A DNA stretch of 64,000 bases from Thalassotalea marina. GTDB lineage: Bacteria; Pseudomonadota; Gammaproteobacteria; Enterobacterales; Alteromonadaceae. Under the pieces are notes generated by a model. The model was not told the DNA's origin, searched no databases, and saw only the letters and a program-made list of their open reading frames with translations. The stretch is from contig NZ_BNCK01000002.1 of NCBI RefSeq assembly GCF_014656435.1, forward strand, positions 115,377-179,376, written 5' to 3'. A program made the position numbers and the translations under genes. Shown one piece after another: positions 28,805 through 38,330 of this stretch; positions within the stretch are counted from its first letter, which is position 1; every line of letters begins with the position of its first letter.

Positions 28805-28979
28805 CTAGTTCTATCTAAAATTACTTTTAAAAAGAGCCGTTTGACGTATGATGTAACATTTGAATCTAAATGGCATTGGTTTCAAAATACATTAATACTG
28901 ATTCTTGATTTTAGTGATGTTAGTTTAAAAAAGGTATTACCTATAAATTCATTAAACAGACATGTTTACTTTACGTGAG

Positions 28980-28993
28980 ATGACCTAAATCAA
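28980..28993 (+). promoter_or_regulatory. FNR/CRP-like site upstream of uspE-like gene
   Basis: ATGACCTAAATCAA has a perfect right half (ATCAA) and a 3/5 left half of the FNR consensus TTGATnnnnATCAA. A possible -10 (TAAGCT, 29015-29020) would place the site near -41.5, the class II activation position. Confidence 0.3.
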
Positions 28994-29051
28994 TAACATT
29001 TAATGTCAATTTGCTAAGCTAAGTAAAAGTAAGGTGAGATAGGAGAGATAA

Positions 29052-29915
29052 ATGAATAACATTTTAGTTGTGGCGGATCTGGATGAACAATCTGATGTTG
29101 CGATAAAGCAAGCGCTTTTACTGGCTGCAACGTACAAGACTTCTATCCACATTGTACAGTTTGTCTATGAAAAGCTCAGAACAAATGGCAGTGAAGCACA
29201 AGCACTGAAAAATCAAGTTGTAGAAAAACTCACTGAAAAACTGGCGAAACAACTAGAAAAATCTATTGGTGATAAAGCGACTTATAGTTTTGAGGTTGTT
29301 TGGCAAAAAGCAATTCATCGCTGGATTGAAGATTATGCTGAAATAAACTCTCCAAGACTGGTCATCAAAACTGGTCACCGAAGCGAAACGGCTTTCTACA
29401 CACCAACAGACTGGCATCTTATTCGCGAGTGTAATGCGCCAGTGTTAATTGCGGCGGAAACTAAATGGCGTAAGTCGCCAAATGTCCTTGCTGCGGTAGA
29501 CTTAGAAACCAAAAATAAAGAAAAAATAGCGTTAAATCATAAGGTGCTAGAACAGGCAAAAATTTTAGCCGACAGTTTAGATGTTGAATTATATGTTTGT
29601 TATGCACCGTCGGTTTCAAAACTTTTAAGAGATTTGGGCATCCACTATTTAGATGATGTTGAACATGATGCTAAAAAAGCAACAGCACCATTGATTGATG
29701 AGCTGGCCGAACAATATCAAATACCTCGTAAACACTTTAAAGTGCATGCTGGTAATCCAGATAAAGTGATTCCAAGTTTAGCAGCCAAGTACAATGCGGG
29801 TGTTGTAGTAATAGGTACTGTTGGCAGAACAGGGGTTAAAGGCAAGTTAATTGGCAATACAGCAGAAAAAATTATGAGCCTATTAAAAACTGATTTATTG
29901 GCGATTAAACCTTAA
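29052..29915 (+). CDS. uspE: Tandem universal stress protein (UspE-like)
   Basis: This 287-residue cytoplasmic protein is built from two UspA domains (about 1-140 and 150-287). The second has the nucleotide-binding signature GTVGRTGVKGKLIGNTAEKI; the first lacks it, as in UspE. UspE proteins help survival under stress and influence motility and aggregation. SD GGAGAG lies upstream of the ATG. In many relatives uspE neighbours fnr, but here no fnr is seen, although an FNR-like site precedes the gene. A terminator follows. Confidence 0.82.
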   Translation: MNNILVVADLDEQSDVAIKQALLLAATYKTSIHIVQFVYEKLRTNGSEAQALKNQVVEKLTEKLAKQLEKSIGDKATYSFEVVWQKAIHRWIEDYAEINSPRLVIKTGHRSETAFYTPTDWHLIRECNAPVLIAAETKWRKSPNVLAAVDLETKNKEKIALNHKVLEQAKILADSLDVELYVCYAPSVSKLLRDLGIHYLDDVEHDAKKATAPLIDELAEQYQIPRKHFKVHAGNPDKVIPSLAAKYNAGVVVIGTVGRTGVKGKLIGNTAEKIMSLLKTDLLAIKP

Positions 29916-29961
29916 TTTAAATGGTATAACTTGCCATTGCTTATTGTTCGACAGAACAAAT

Positions 29962-29994
29962 AAAAATAGAGTCTATTAAGACTCTATTTTTTGT
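29962..29994. terminator. Bidirectional intrinsic terminator between uspE and EF-hand gene
   Basis: An AAAATAGAGTC/GACTCTATTTT stem with a TATTA loop and T-rich tails on both strands. It separates the convergent uspE-like and EF-hand genes. Confidence 0.88.
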
Positions 29995-30012
29995 TGAGAA
30001 TAGCGTTGAAAA

Positions 30013-30231
30013 CTAAAGTGCTAATTCTATAACCATTTCACGCAGTTCTTCTTTTGAAATCGAATTATCGTGATTCTTGTCAAAACGCTTAAAAATGGAT
30101 TCACACATACGGATGCCTTTGTCTTGTAACAAGCAATCGATCAGTTCAACAAATTCACTACGGTTAATAACACCGTCTTTATCTTCGTCAAAAACTTCAA
30201 ATAACTCATCTACCCACTGATTCAATTCCAT
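30013..30231 (-). CDS. Small two-EF-hand calcium-binding protein
   Basis: This 72-residue acidic protein has two complete EF-hand loops: Asp15-x-Asp17-x-Asp19-Gly...Glu26 and Asp51-x-Asn53-x-Asp55...Glu62. There is no signal peptide, so it is probably cytoplasmic. The start at 30231 is preferred over the ATG six bases upstream because GAGGA lies 7 bases before it. It may buffer calcium or act as a calmodulin-like sensor; partners are unknown. It is monocistronic and divergent from the peptidase gene. Confidence 0.82.
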   Translation of the reverse strand: MELNQWVDELFEVFDEDKDGVINRSEFVELIDCLLQDKGIRMCESIFKRFDKNHDNSISKEELREMVIELAL

Positions 30232-30435
30232 CAGCATTCCTCTACTTCTAGTAACTTATGGGTAAGACTTTATCCCTTATTGGTGCGGTTGTGAATGATT
30301 ATTTAATTTTTTTATCAGTGGAATGACCTGCCATCACGTACCAGTAGATAAAAAGAACAAAAAAATTGTATTTAACCTGTAATAAATTGTAAGCAAGCCA
30401 GACTAGCCTCTGGAGTTTGAAATAGGATGGATAAA

Positions 30436-31875
30436 ATGACAACACCTTGGAAATGTTTGGCGGTAGTTGCATTAGCGAGTTTATCTGGTTTGACAAAGGC
30501 CAGTGAAGACAAGCTTACGCTTGAAGATTGCCATTTAGATGGGATTTCTCAACAAGTAGAATGTGGGAAGTTACAAGTACCTGAAAATTATCAGTACCCA
30601 ACCGGTGATCAGCTAACAATTAACTTTGCTGTTTTGCCTGCAATAGATAGAAATCAAAACAAAGAGCCCATTATGTTTTTAGCTGGTGGGCCAGGCCAAG
30701 CTGCGGTGAGTTTGGCGGGCGGGTTGTATCAAGCCTTTAACGAAGTACGTAAAACGCGAGATATTATTTTGGTCGATCAGCGTGGTACAGGTAAATCTCA
30801 TCCTTTACAGTGTGAAGATGACTTAGAGCTTGATCCATACACATATATGCCTGAGGCGTATACAGCAGCAAACGTTAAATCTTGTATTGATAAACTTGAA
30901 GGTGACCTTTCTCAATTTAACTCTGAAAATGCCATTCGTGATTTTGACGCGGTCAGAGCTGCTTTAGGCCATGAAAAAATAGCTATTTATGGCGGCTCAT
31001 ACGGTACTAGAGCAGGCTTGGTATATATGCGTTTGTTCCCTGAGTCGTTAAGTGCAGTAGTGCTTGACAGTGTAGGGCCAATAGAAGTGCCGATTGGTTT
31101 ATTTGGCAAAAGCTCTGAGCGTTCATTTAATATGCTAATAGAAAACTGTCAGCAAGATACAAGCTGTCAGCAGGCGTATCCTAATCTTAGGCAACAATTT
31201 AATCAGTTAATTGCTCAGCTTGAAAAACAGCCTGTCACTATTGATATTGCTCATCCAACACTAGGAAGTAAAACTGAATTTTTAGTTAGTCGAGCTAAAT
31301 TCCTAAGCACAATATTTACCATGTTGTATGGCATGGAAACACGTAGCTTAGTTCCATTAGTTATTGATCAAGCAGCTAAAGGGAATTTTTCGCCGCTTGC
31401 TGGTGTTATTGCATCTGCAGGTATGGGGGAAATGTATGTAGGACTTACACTAAATATCGTATGTAATGAAGACATACCTAAAGTAACACCAAGCATGTTT
31501 ACAGAAGATGCTAACAATAGTTTTAATGGTAATTTAAGCCACTTTGCTTGGAATACCGCATGTCCTGTGTGGCCACAATATCGTCCAAGTGAAGATTTTT
31601 ACCAACCCGTTACAACTGACGTAGCAACATTAATCATTTCGGGTGACTTAGATCCTGTGACGCCACCAAGTAATGGTGAATATTCAAATAAAACATTGCC
31701 TAACAGTAAACACATTATCATGAAAGATAGCTCTCATACGCCAGGTGTTTCAGCGTGTGCAATAAAAATGATTGCTGAGTTTTTAGATAAGAAAAATCCA
31801 AATGATTTGGACGAGTCGTGCTTGGCAGACATTCCGAAAGAGTCATTTATGTTAGGGCTAAATGGTGGGGCTTAA
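30436..31875 (+). CDS. Secreted alpha/beta-hydrolase peptidase (TAP-like, prolyl aminopeptidase type)
   Basis: This 479-residue protein has a signal peptide ending near LTKASED. The alpha/beta-hydrolase oxyanion region is GGPGQ (84-88), the nucleophile is Ser188 in YGGSYGTRAG, the acid Asp lies in SGDLDPVTPP and the His in SSHTPG in the C-terminal TAP-like region. Six or more cysteines suit a periplasmic protein. The family releases short N-terminal peptides. The ATG at 30436 has AGGA 9 bases upstream and is preferred over the ATG three codons before. The ABC ATPase gene starts 2 bases after the stop, so peptidase and exporter may act together. Confidence 0.85.
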   Translation: MTTPWKCLAVVALASLSGLTKASEDKLTLEDCHLDGISQQVECGKLQVPENYQYPTGDQLTINFAVLPAIDRNQNKEPIMFLAGGPGQAAVSLAGGLYQAFNEVRKTRDIILVDQRGTGKSHPLQCEDDLELDPYTYMPEAYTAANVKSCIDKLEGDLSQFNSENAIRDFDAVRAALGHEKIAIYGGSYGTRAGLVYMRLFPESLSAVVLDSVGPIEVPIGLFGKSSERSFNMLIENCQQDTSCQQAYPNLRQQFNQLIAQLEKQPVTIDIAHPTLGSKTEFLVSRAKFLSTIFTMLYGMETRSLVPLVIDQAAKGNFSPLAGVIASAGMGEMYVGLTLNIVCNEDIPKVTPSMFTEDANNSFNGNLSHFAWNTACPVWPQYRPSEDFYQPVTTDVATLIISGDLDPVTPPSNGEYSNKTLPNSKHIIMKDSSHTPGVSACAIKMIAEFLDKKNPNDLDESCLADIPKESFMLGLNGGA

Positions 31876-31877
31876 TC

Positions 31878-32624
31878 ATGATTGAAGTAAATAATTTACG
31901 TAAAAGTTTTAAAAACAAAAAACAAACGGTTGTTGCACTTGACGGCTTATCTTTTCAAGCAAGAGATGGTGAGATCACCGGTATTTTAGGCCCAAATGGC
32001 GCAGGAAAAACCACCTGCTTACGTACTTTGTATGGATTGTTGCAGGCGGATGAAGGCTACGCGACGATTGATGGTATTAATGCCTCAGAAAATCCACTCG
32101 GTGCTAGAGCTAAACTGGGTATTTTCCCTGATAAGTTTGGCCTTTATGAGCGTTTAACGGCTTATGAACAAATAGACTATTTTGCAAGTTTACATGGCAT
32201 GACCGGAAACGACAAAAAACAAGCTATTGAAAGAGTGATCGCTGACCTAGATATTCAAGAGTTAGCTCACCGAAAAAGCGCTGGATTTTCTCAAGGTCAA
32301 CGTATGAAAGTGACCTTGGCACAAGCGCTTGTCCATTCTCCGCAAAACTTCGTGCTTGATGAACCTACACGTGGTTTAGATGTGATGAGCACTCGAGTAC
32401 TTCGCAACTATTTGAACAAGTTCAAAGAAAAAGGGCACTGTATTTTGTTCTCTTCTCATGTAATGCAGGAAGTGGCTGCGCTTTGTGATCGTGTGATTAT
32501 CGTTGCAGATGGCAAGTTAGCTGCTCAAGGTACACCGCAAGAATTATGTGAATTGGCTGGAGAAACGCAACTTGAAGAAGCCTTTGTAAAATTAATTGGT
32601 TCTGACGAAGGAGTTGCAGCATGA
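31878..32624 (+). CDS. natA: NatA-like ABC transporter ATP-binding protein
   Basis: This 248-residue ATPase has Walker A GPNGAGKT (38-45), a signature loop with SQGQR in place of LSGGQ, Walker B NFVLDEPTRGLD and the switch histidine in SSHVMQE. It belongs to the NatA/CcmA branch. It starts 2 bases after the peptidase stop and overlaps the permease gene by ATGA. NatAB of Bacillus exports sodium; here the natural substrate could equally be a peptide or drug. The ATG at 31878 is the proper start; upstream extension lies inside the peptidase gene. Confidence 0.9.
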   Translation: MIEVNNLRKSFKNKKQTVVALDGLSFQARDGEITGILGPNGAGKTTCLRTLYGLLQADEGYATIDGINASENPLGARAKLGIFPDKFGLYERLTAYEQIDYFASLHGMTGNDKKQAIERVIADLDIQELAHRKSAGFSQGQRMKVTLAQALVHSPQNFVLDEPTRGLDVMSTRVLRNYLNKFKEKGHCILFSSHVMQEVAALCDRVIIVADGKLAAQGTPQELCELAGETQLEEAFVKLIGSDEGVAA

Positions 32625-33784
32625 TCCAGTTTAAAGCGTTACTTTTAAAAGAATTAAAAGAAGCATTTAGAGATAAACGTGCATTAATGGTAGCACTGAG
32701 CATGGGCTTTCTGATGCCAGTTGTTATTGTGGCGATGTCAAAGTTTATGATCAAACAAGCAGTAGAAACACCTGCTATTTATGTAAAATTTACTGGTGCT
32801 GAATATGCTCCTAAAATGGTCAAGCAGCTAAAAGATGCCAATATTTTAGCATTTGCCGATGTCCCGGAAAGTGATAAAAAACTTTGGGATAAACGTAGTG
32901 TTGAAGTCATTATTCCTGAAACCTTTGCGCAAGATCTACAAGAAGGTAAACGCATTGATGTGATTTTACGCGCTGATTACAGTGAAAAGTCGTTGGCAGC
33001 ACCACTAAGACGTATAGAACGCGAAGTGAGAAATTATTCACGTTCGATTGGCTATAAGCGACTGCTTGTTCGAGGCATTGATATAAAAATATTAAATCCA
33101 GTGCAATTACAAGAACAAGACACCTCACAACCTAGCAGTAATGCGATGATCATTAGCTTGATGTTAGGACTGTATTTATTAATGGGCGCCTTTGTTTCTG
33201 GTCAATCAATTGCTGTTGATGCTAGTGCTGGAGAGCGTGAACGTAACGTATTAGAAATGTTATTGTGTCAACCAGTTAAAACACAAAATATTGTTTTAGC
33301 TAAGCTTATTTCTTCTGCATTGATTGCAACTTTGTCCATTTCTATCATGTTGTCGCTAACAACTATTGCTGTAGGTTTTGTTGACCTATCAAAAATAGGT
33401 GCATCTTTTAGTTTGGACTTTCCAACGGTTGGCGCGTTAATGATTTCATTAGTGCCTTTATGTTTCTTGGCAGCGGCACTGCAATTGTTTGTTGGTTTTC
33501 AGGCCAAAACATTTAAAGAAGCTCAATCAACAGTTGCCATGTTGGTCATGGTGCCAACCATGATACCACTCGCTTTGATGTTTATTGAAAGCAAGCCTGA
33601 TTGGATTGAGTGGGTACCTGTTTCAGGCCAATCACTTATCATGGAAGACTTATTTAAAGGCTTACCCATTGAGTGGGCAACGTTAGCGACCACAACCTTA
33701 TTGACCTTTGTTGCCGTCACGGGCTTAGTCATGGCGATGGCAAAGCGTTTGCAGTCTGAAAAAGTCATTCAATCGTTAAGTTAA
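32621..33784 (+). CDS. natB: NatB-like ABC transporter permease
   Basis: This 387-residue membrane protein has one N-terminal TM helix (about 20-40), a roughly 140-residue extracytoplasmic domain and five C-terminal TM helices, with the conserved AGERERNVLEMLL segment of ABC-2 exporters after TM2. It pairs with the ATPase, whose gene it overlaps by 4 bases. The ECF sigma gene begins 22 bases downstream, so it is probably in the same operon. Confidence 0.9.
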   Translation: MIQFKALLLKELKEAFRDKRALMVALSMGFLMPVVIVAMSKFMIKQAVETPAIYVKFTGAEYAPKMVKQLKDANILAFADVPESDKKLWDKRSVEVIIPETFAQDLQEGKRIDVILRADYSEKSLAAPLRRIEREVRNYSRSIGYKRLLVRGIDIKILNPVQLQEQDTSQPSSNAMIISLMLGLYLLMGAFVSGQSIAVDASAGERERNVLEMLLCQPVKTQNIVLAKLISSALIATLSISIMLSLTTIAVGFVDLSKIGASFSLDFPTVGALMISLVPLCFLAAALQLFVGFQAKTFKEAQSTVAMLVMVPTMIPLALMFIESKPDWIEWVPVSGQSLIMEDLFKGLPIEWATLATTTLLTFVAVTGLVMAMAKRLQSEKVIQSLS

Positions 33785-33806
33785 TGTAAACAGTACTTGG
33801 TGAACC

Positions 33807-34394
33807 ATGCATAACTCGTTAGAATTACCGCTACAACAAAAAGACCTGTTTATTAGACGGGCAGTAGAGGATAACAGCGCATTGGATCACCAAGCTACAT
33901 TTACCCAATGGATGACGGAACACGAACGTTTGTTGCGTCATATCATTACTGGTTTTGAAGCAAAACCGGCAATTCAGGATGAGTTATATCAGGAAGTTGC
34001 TCTAAATATATGGCGAGCACTTCCTAAGTTTCGAAATGACTCGTCAGTAAAAACTTTTGTTGCACGTATCGCACACAACGTTTTGGCGACGCATGTTGCC
34101 AAAGCCGTAAGAACTATAAAGGCTGATCAAGATTTAACTAATGTAGATCAAGACGCCGAACGAGATAACAGCGAGCCAACGCCTTTTCAATCGTTGGATA
34201 AAGAGCAGCGCCAAAAAAAATTAGCAAAAGCAATTCGACAGCTTAAGTTAGAGCATCAACAAGTCATCACTCTGGCACTTGAAGGTATGAGTTACCAAGA
34301 GATTGCCGATGTATTATCAATAACGACAAATTTGGTTGGTGTTAGGTTAAAGCGCTCTAAAGCCGCGCTGAGTCAGTTGCTGGGGGCAGCGTAA
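33807..34394 (+). CDS. ECF-type RNA polymerase sigma factor
   Basis: This 195-residue sigma-70 family protein has a region 2 (DELYQEVALNIWRALPKFRNDSSVKTFVARIA) and a region 4 helix-turn-helix (EGMSYQEIADVLSITTNLVGVRLKRSK). It lacks regions 1 and 3. It should direct transcription of its own operon or a small envelope regulon. The stop overlaps the next start (TAATG), the usual sign of a sigma/anti-sigma pair. Distance to the upstream permease gene is 22 bases. Confidence 0.9.
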   Translation: MHNSLELPLQQKDLFIRRAVEDNSALDHQATFTQWMTEHERLLRHIITGFEAKPAIQDELYQEVALNIWRALPKFRNDSSVKTFVARIAHNVLATHVAKAVRTIKADQDLTNVDQDAERDNSEPTPFQSLDKEQRQKKLAKAIRQLKLEHQQVITLALEGMSYQEIADVLSITTNLVGVRLKRSKAALSQLLGAA

Positions 34395-35050
34395 TGAATA
34401 CTCGAAAAGATAAAAACGTGGATAAAGACAACGATTTAATGAACATTAATTCCACTGTTGACGAGCTAAACGACGATATTGATACCAGTGCTATTGATGA
34501 GCAGTGGGCTGCGTTGACACAAGACTGGCAAGATCAACCGGTTGAACATACAGATGTAAACGCGTTATTGAAACAAACCAAACGTCGAACTATTAAAGCA
34601 AAATTACTGTTTGGCAGTAATATCTTAGCTACTGTTGGTTTGTTATATAGTTGGTTATATGGCTGGTTGTGGGGTAACTGGGAACGACCTTTAGTAAACT
34701 ACTTAGGCTTTGGTACTGTCATTTCTATTATCTTTTGTTATTTTGAATATAAAATTCGTCAAAAAGCCTGGGGTAATATTGACGACACTCCAGATATGGC
34801 GATTAACAATGCTATTGAAGGTTACTACTCATCACTTAATTACATCAAACTAACCAAGTGGTCGTGCTTACCATTTGCTGTTCTGGCAAATTACCATTTA
34901 TATGAAGTAGCAACCGAAGCCGAAAAGTCGCCAGTAAAAGGGTTTATTATCCTTAATCTATTTATTTTAGTTATTTATGTTATTACTCATGCATTTGGTG
35001 TGAAACGTCAAAAAGAACTCGACTCCCTTCTTGATAAAACCAAAAATTAA
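34394..35050 (+). CDS. Four-helix membrane protein, putative anti-sigma factor
   Basis: This 218-residue protein was not recognised as a named family. It has an acidic cytoplasmic N terminus of about 75 residues, four predicted TM helices in two hairpins (about 76-94, 101-118, 152-167 and 178-197) and a short basic C terminus. It lacks the HxxxCxxC zinc motif of classic anti-sigma factors. Its overlap with the sigma gene and its layout, matching that of the zinc-containing protein at 40659-41318, make a membrane anti-sigma role likely. Confidence 0.6.
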   Translation: MNTRKDKNVDKDNDLMNINSTVDELNDDIDTSAIDEQWAALTQDWQDQPVEHTDVNALLKQTKRRTIKAKLLFGSNILATVGLLYSWLYGWLWGNWERPLVNYLGFGTVISIIFCYFEYKIRQKAWGNIDDTPDMAINNAIEGYYSSLNYIKLTKWSCLPFAVLANYHLYEVATEAEKSPVKGFIILNLFILVIYVITHAFGVKRQKELDSLLDKTKN

Positions 35051-35353
35051 TCAGCAAATTAACCAGTTTATTAAATTTAATTCGAGTAAACTGGTTAATA
35101 CCTGAATATTATCTATTGTTCTTTGGTTTTTTATTCGATATATTAAATTCCAAGCGAATTTGATCTCGCAAAAGAAAACTTTTACCGCATATTGCACGAC
35201 ATATTATCGATATATTTCATTGCAAATTGAGATAATTGCATGGTGTTTTTGCATATACATATGATGGCGAATAAGGCAAAATATGCGGCAATTAACTTGA
35301 ACTAACTTCCAGTTCCTATATTTACCGTTGGGCTGAGAAACTGAGGTATAAAC
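35051..35353. other. Intergenic region upstream of glyA
   Basis: It contains an inverted repeat TTAACCAGTTTA/TAAACTGGTTAA (35058-35098) without a T-tract, two CGATATATT repeats and an AT-rich glyA leader. No riboswitch or PurR box was recognised. Confidence 0.55.
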
Positions 35354-36610
35354 ATGCTGACTCGTGATATGAATATTGCTGACTTTGATCCAGAATTATG
35401 GCAATCAATGACAGATGAAACACTTCGTCAAGAAGAACACATTGAACTTATTGCTTCTGAAAACTACTGTAGCCCACGTGTATTGGAAGCCCAAGGCTCT
35501 CAATTAACAAACAAATACGCTGAAGGTTACCCAGGTAAGCGTTATTATGGTGGTTGTGAATTTGTTGATAAAGCAGAAGCGCTTGCAATCGAACGTGCAA
35601 AAGCTTTATTTGGTGCAGACTATGCTAATGTTCAACCACACGCGGGTTCACAAGCTAACGCGGCAGTATTCCAAGCATTAGTTTCACCAGGCGGTAAAGT
35701 ACTAGGTATGAGCCTAGCTCATGGTGGTCACTTAACTCATGGTGCACACGTGAACTTTTCTGGTAAGTCATATGAAGCGATTCAATATGGTCTTGATCCT
35801 GAAACAGGTGATATCGATTATGCAGAAATTGAACGTTTAGCAAATGAACACAAACCAGAAATGATCATTGGTGGTTTCTCTGCATTCTCTGGCGTTGTTG
35901 ATTGGGAACGCATGCGTAAAATTGCGGACAGCATTGGCGCTTACTTTATGGTAGATATGGCGCACGTTGCAGGTTTAGTTGCAGCAGGTTTGTATCCAAA
36001 CCCTGTACCTCATGCACACGTAGTGACAACAACAACACATAAAACCTTAGCGGGTCCTCGTGGTGGTTTGATTGTTTCAGGCTGTGGCGATGAAGAGATT
36101 TACAAAAAGTTAAACTCTGCGGTATTCCCAGGTGGTCAAGGTGGTCCTTTAATGCATGTCATTGCTGCTAAAGCAGTTGCTTTTAAAGAAGCTTTAGAGC
36201 CAGAGTTCAAAGACTATCAACAAAAAGTGTTAGATAACGCTAAAGCCATGGTTGCTGTGCTTCAAGAGCGTGGCTACAAAGTTGTTTCAAATGGCACTGA
36301 AAACCACTTGTTATTGTTAGATTTAATCGACAAAGACATTACTGGTAAAGATGCTGATGCAGCATTAGGTCGTGCACATATCACTGTGAACAAGAACTCA
36401 GTACCAAACGACCCTCGTTCACCATTTGTTACTTCTGGTCTTCGTTTAGGTACACCTGCAATCACACGTCGTGGATTTGGTGTTGAAGAAACTAAGCAGT
36501 TAACTGGCTGGATTTGTGACATTCTTGATGATATTGAGAACGAAGCCGTAATTACAGCTGTTCAAGAAAAAGTTAAAGAGATTTGTGCACGTTTCCCTGT
36601 ATACGCCTAA
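35354..36610 (+). CDS. glyA: Serine hydroxymethyltransferase
   Basis: This 418-residue protein is a close match to GlyA. The PLP-binding lysine is Lys230 in [14 protein letters not shown]. It interconverts serine and glycine with tetrahydrofolate and feeds one-carbon metabolism in the cytoplasm. It is a monocistronic unit with its own strong terminator, followed by nrdR in the common gammaproteobacterial order. Confidence 0.98.
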   Translation: MLTRDMNIADFDPELWQSMTDETLRQEEHIELIASENYCSPRVLEAQGSQLTNKYAEGYPGKRYYGGCEFVDKAEALAIERAKALFGADYANVQPHAGSQANAAVFQALVSPGGKVLGMSLAHGGHLTHGAHVNFSGKSYEAIQYGLDPETGDIDYAEIERLANEHKPEMIIGGFSAFSGVVDWERMRKIADSIGAYFMVDMAHVAGLVAAGLYPNPVPHAHVVTTTTHKTLAGPRGGLIVSGCGDEEIYKKLNSAVFPGGQGGPLMHVIAAKAVAFKEALEPEFKDYQQKVLDNAKAMVAVLQERGYKVVSNGTENHLLLLDLIDKDITGKDADAALGRAHITVNKNSVPNDPRSPFVTSGLRLGTPAITRRGFGVEETKQLTGWICDILDDIENEAVITAVQEKVKEICARFPVYA

Positions 36611-36636
36611 TCACTGAATTTAACTAAACTGATCTT

Positions 36637-36670
36637 AAAAACCCGATGATTACATCGGGTTTTTTTTTAT
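36637..36670 (+). terminator. Intrinsic terminator after glyA
   Basis: An AAAAACCCGATG/CATCGGGTTTTT stem with an ATTA loop and nine Ts. Confidence 0.93.
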
Positions 36671-36733
36671 TGCTATTACTTCAGCGGTTAAATTCCGTTA
36701 AAATAACGGCACTTTTCACCTTGCGGAATGTGT

Positions 36734-37189
36734 ATGTACTGTCCATTTTGTACAGCAACAGATACTAAAGTTATTGATTCGCGATTAGTTGCTGACGGTC
36801 ACCAGATCAGACGTCGACGCGCCTGTAGCGTTTGCCAAGAAAGATTCACCACTTTTGAAACTGCTGAGCTTGTTATGCCACGCATAATTAAGCGAGATGG
36901 TTCGCGTGAACCTTTTAATGAAGACAAATTGCGCTCAGGATTAATGCGCGCATTAGAAAAACGTCCAGTGAGTGTTGAGCAGACAGAAAAAGCAATTAAC
37001 CGGCTAAAATCAGAACTTCGAGCAACAGGTGAGCGGGAAGTCTCTAGTGAAATGCTCGGTAATATCATGATGGAGCAGCTCAAAAAGCTCGATAAAGTTG
37101 CTTATGTGCGTTTTGCTTCAGTCTATCGCTCATTTGAAGATATTAGAGAGTTTGGTGAAGAAATTGCTCGTTTAGGTAATGACGATTAA
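36734..37189 (+). CDS. nrdR: Transcriptional regulator NrdR
   Basis: This 151-residue protein has an N-terminal zinc ribbon (Cys3, Cys6, Cys31, Cys34) and an ATP-cone domain (about 49-139). NrdR represses ribonucleotide reductase operons through NrdR boxes, sensing dATP/ATP. The ATG at 36734 gives the family start MYCPFC; an ATG six bases upstream would add two residues. ribD begins 2 bases after the stop, the conserved nrdR-rib layout. Confidence 0.96.
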   Translation: MYCPFCTATDTKVIDSRLVADGHQIRRRRACSVCQERFTTFETAELVMPRIIKRDGSREPFNEDKLRSGLMRALEKRPVSVEQTEKAINRLKSELRATGEREVSSEMLGNIMMEQLKKLDKVAYVRFASVYRSFEDIREFGEEIARLGNDD

Positions 37190-37191
37190 TT

Positions 37192-38319
37192 ATGAGACTT
37201 TTTACTTCTAAGGATCATCATTACATGAGCCGCGCGATTCATTTAGCAAAGCGCGCTTGGTACACCACATCTCCCAATCCAAGAGTGGGCTGCGTCATCG
37301 TCAAAGACGAGGTGATCGTAGGGGAAGGTTGGCATGTTAAAGCTGGCCAAGGCCATGCTGAAGTAAACGCTATTGCACAAGCAGGCGATAAAACGCAAGG
37401 CGCTACAGCTTATGTAACCCTTGAACCTTGTTCTCACTTTGGCCGCACACCACCCTGTGCTCAAGGTTTGATTAATGCAGGGGTTTCACGTGTTGTTGCC
37501 GCCATGGTTGATCCTAACCCTCAGGTTTCTGGGCGTGGCTTAAGCATGTTAGAACAAGCAGGAATTGAAGTGGCCTCGGGCTTATTAGAACAAGAGGCCA
37601 GAGCTTTAAATCCTGGTTTTTTAACCTTAATGCAGCACAAGCGCCCTTATGTACGCTGTAAATTGGCCGCAAGCTTAGATGGTAAAACCGCGATGGCTAG
37701 TGGTGAAAGCCAATGGATAACGGGGAAAGCAGCAAGACAAGATGTGCAGCGCTATCGAGCTCAAAGCTGCGCTATTATCAGTGGTGCCGATTCTATTATC
37801 ACTGACAACGCCCGTATGACGGTTCGTTGGCAAGAACTTGGCGAATTAAAAAACGACTATGCTGAATCAGAGATTCGCCAACCTGTTCGTGTCATCATTG
37901 ATTCAAAAAACCGATTAACACCAGATTTAGCACTGTTTAGCGAATCCTCTCCTATTATTATTATGACTGCTAAGGTTGAAAATCGTCACCAATGGCCTCA
38001 TTTTGTTCAGCACATTGAAGTAGCACTTTGCCCACAAAGCAATCAACTGAAACTAGATGCAGTACTATTTGCATTAGGCCAACAGGGGATTAATGACGTG
38101 TTGATCGAATCTGGTCGTCGATTGGCAGGAGCATTTATCGAACAGCACTTAGTGGATGAATTGATTTTGTATCAGGCGCCAAAGTTACTGGGTGACAATG
38201 CACAAGGCTTAGTGATGTTCACTGATGTTGAGCAACTCAAGCAGGCAAAACAGCTAAAAATTACTAACATCAGTATGGTGGGTGGAGATATTAAAACTGT
38301 CGCCCAACTCATTAATTAA
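37192..38319 (+). CDS. ribD: Bifunctional riboflavin deaminase/reductase RibD
   Basis: This 375-residue protein joins an N-terminal cytidine-deaminase-like domain with zinc motifs HAEVNAI and PCSHFGRTPPC to a C-terminal reductase domain beginning at about residue 145 (YVRCKLAASLDGK). It carries out the second and third steps of riboflavin synthesis, deamination then side-chain reduction of the pyrimidine. It lies 11 bases upstream of ribE and 2 bases downstream of nrdR. Confidence 0.96.
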   Translation: MRLFTSKDHHYMSRAIHLAKRAWYTTSPNPRVGCVIVKDEVIVGEGWHVKAGQGHAEVNAIAQAGDKTQGATAYVTLEPCSHFGRTPPCAQGLINAGVSRVVAAMVDPNPQVSGRGLSMLEQAGIEVASGLLEQEARALNPGFLTLMQHKRPYVRCKLAASLDGKTAMASGESQWITGKAARQDVQRYRAQSCAIISGADSIITDNARMTVRWQELGELKNDYAESEIRQPVRVIIDSKNRLTPDLALFSESSPIIIMTAKVENRHQWPHFVQHIEVALCPQSNQLKLDAVLFALGQQGINDVLIESGRRLAGAFIEQHLVDELILYQAPKLLGDNAQGLVMFTDVEQLKQAKQLKITNISMVGGDIKTVAQLIN

Positions 38320-38330
38320 AAGAGATTTTT

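Noticed and set aside
35051..35353. Possible glycine riboswitch or PurR operator before glyA
   Set aside because: No tandem glycine aptamer core and no ACGCAAACGTTTGCGT-like palindrome was found.
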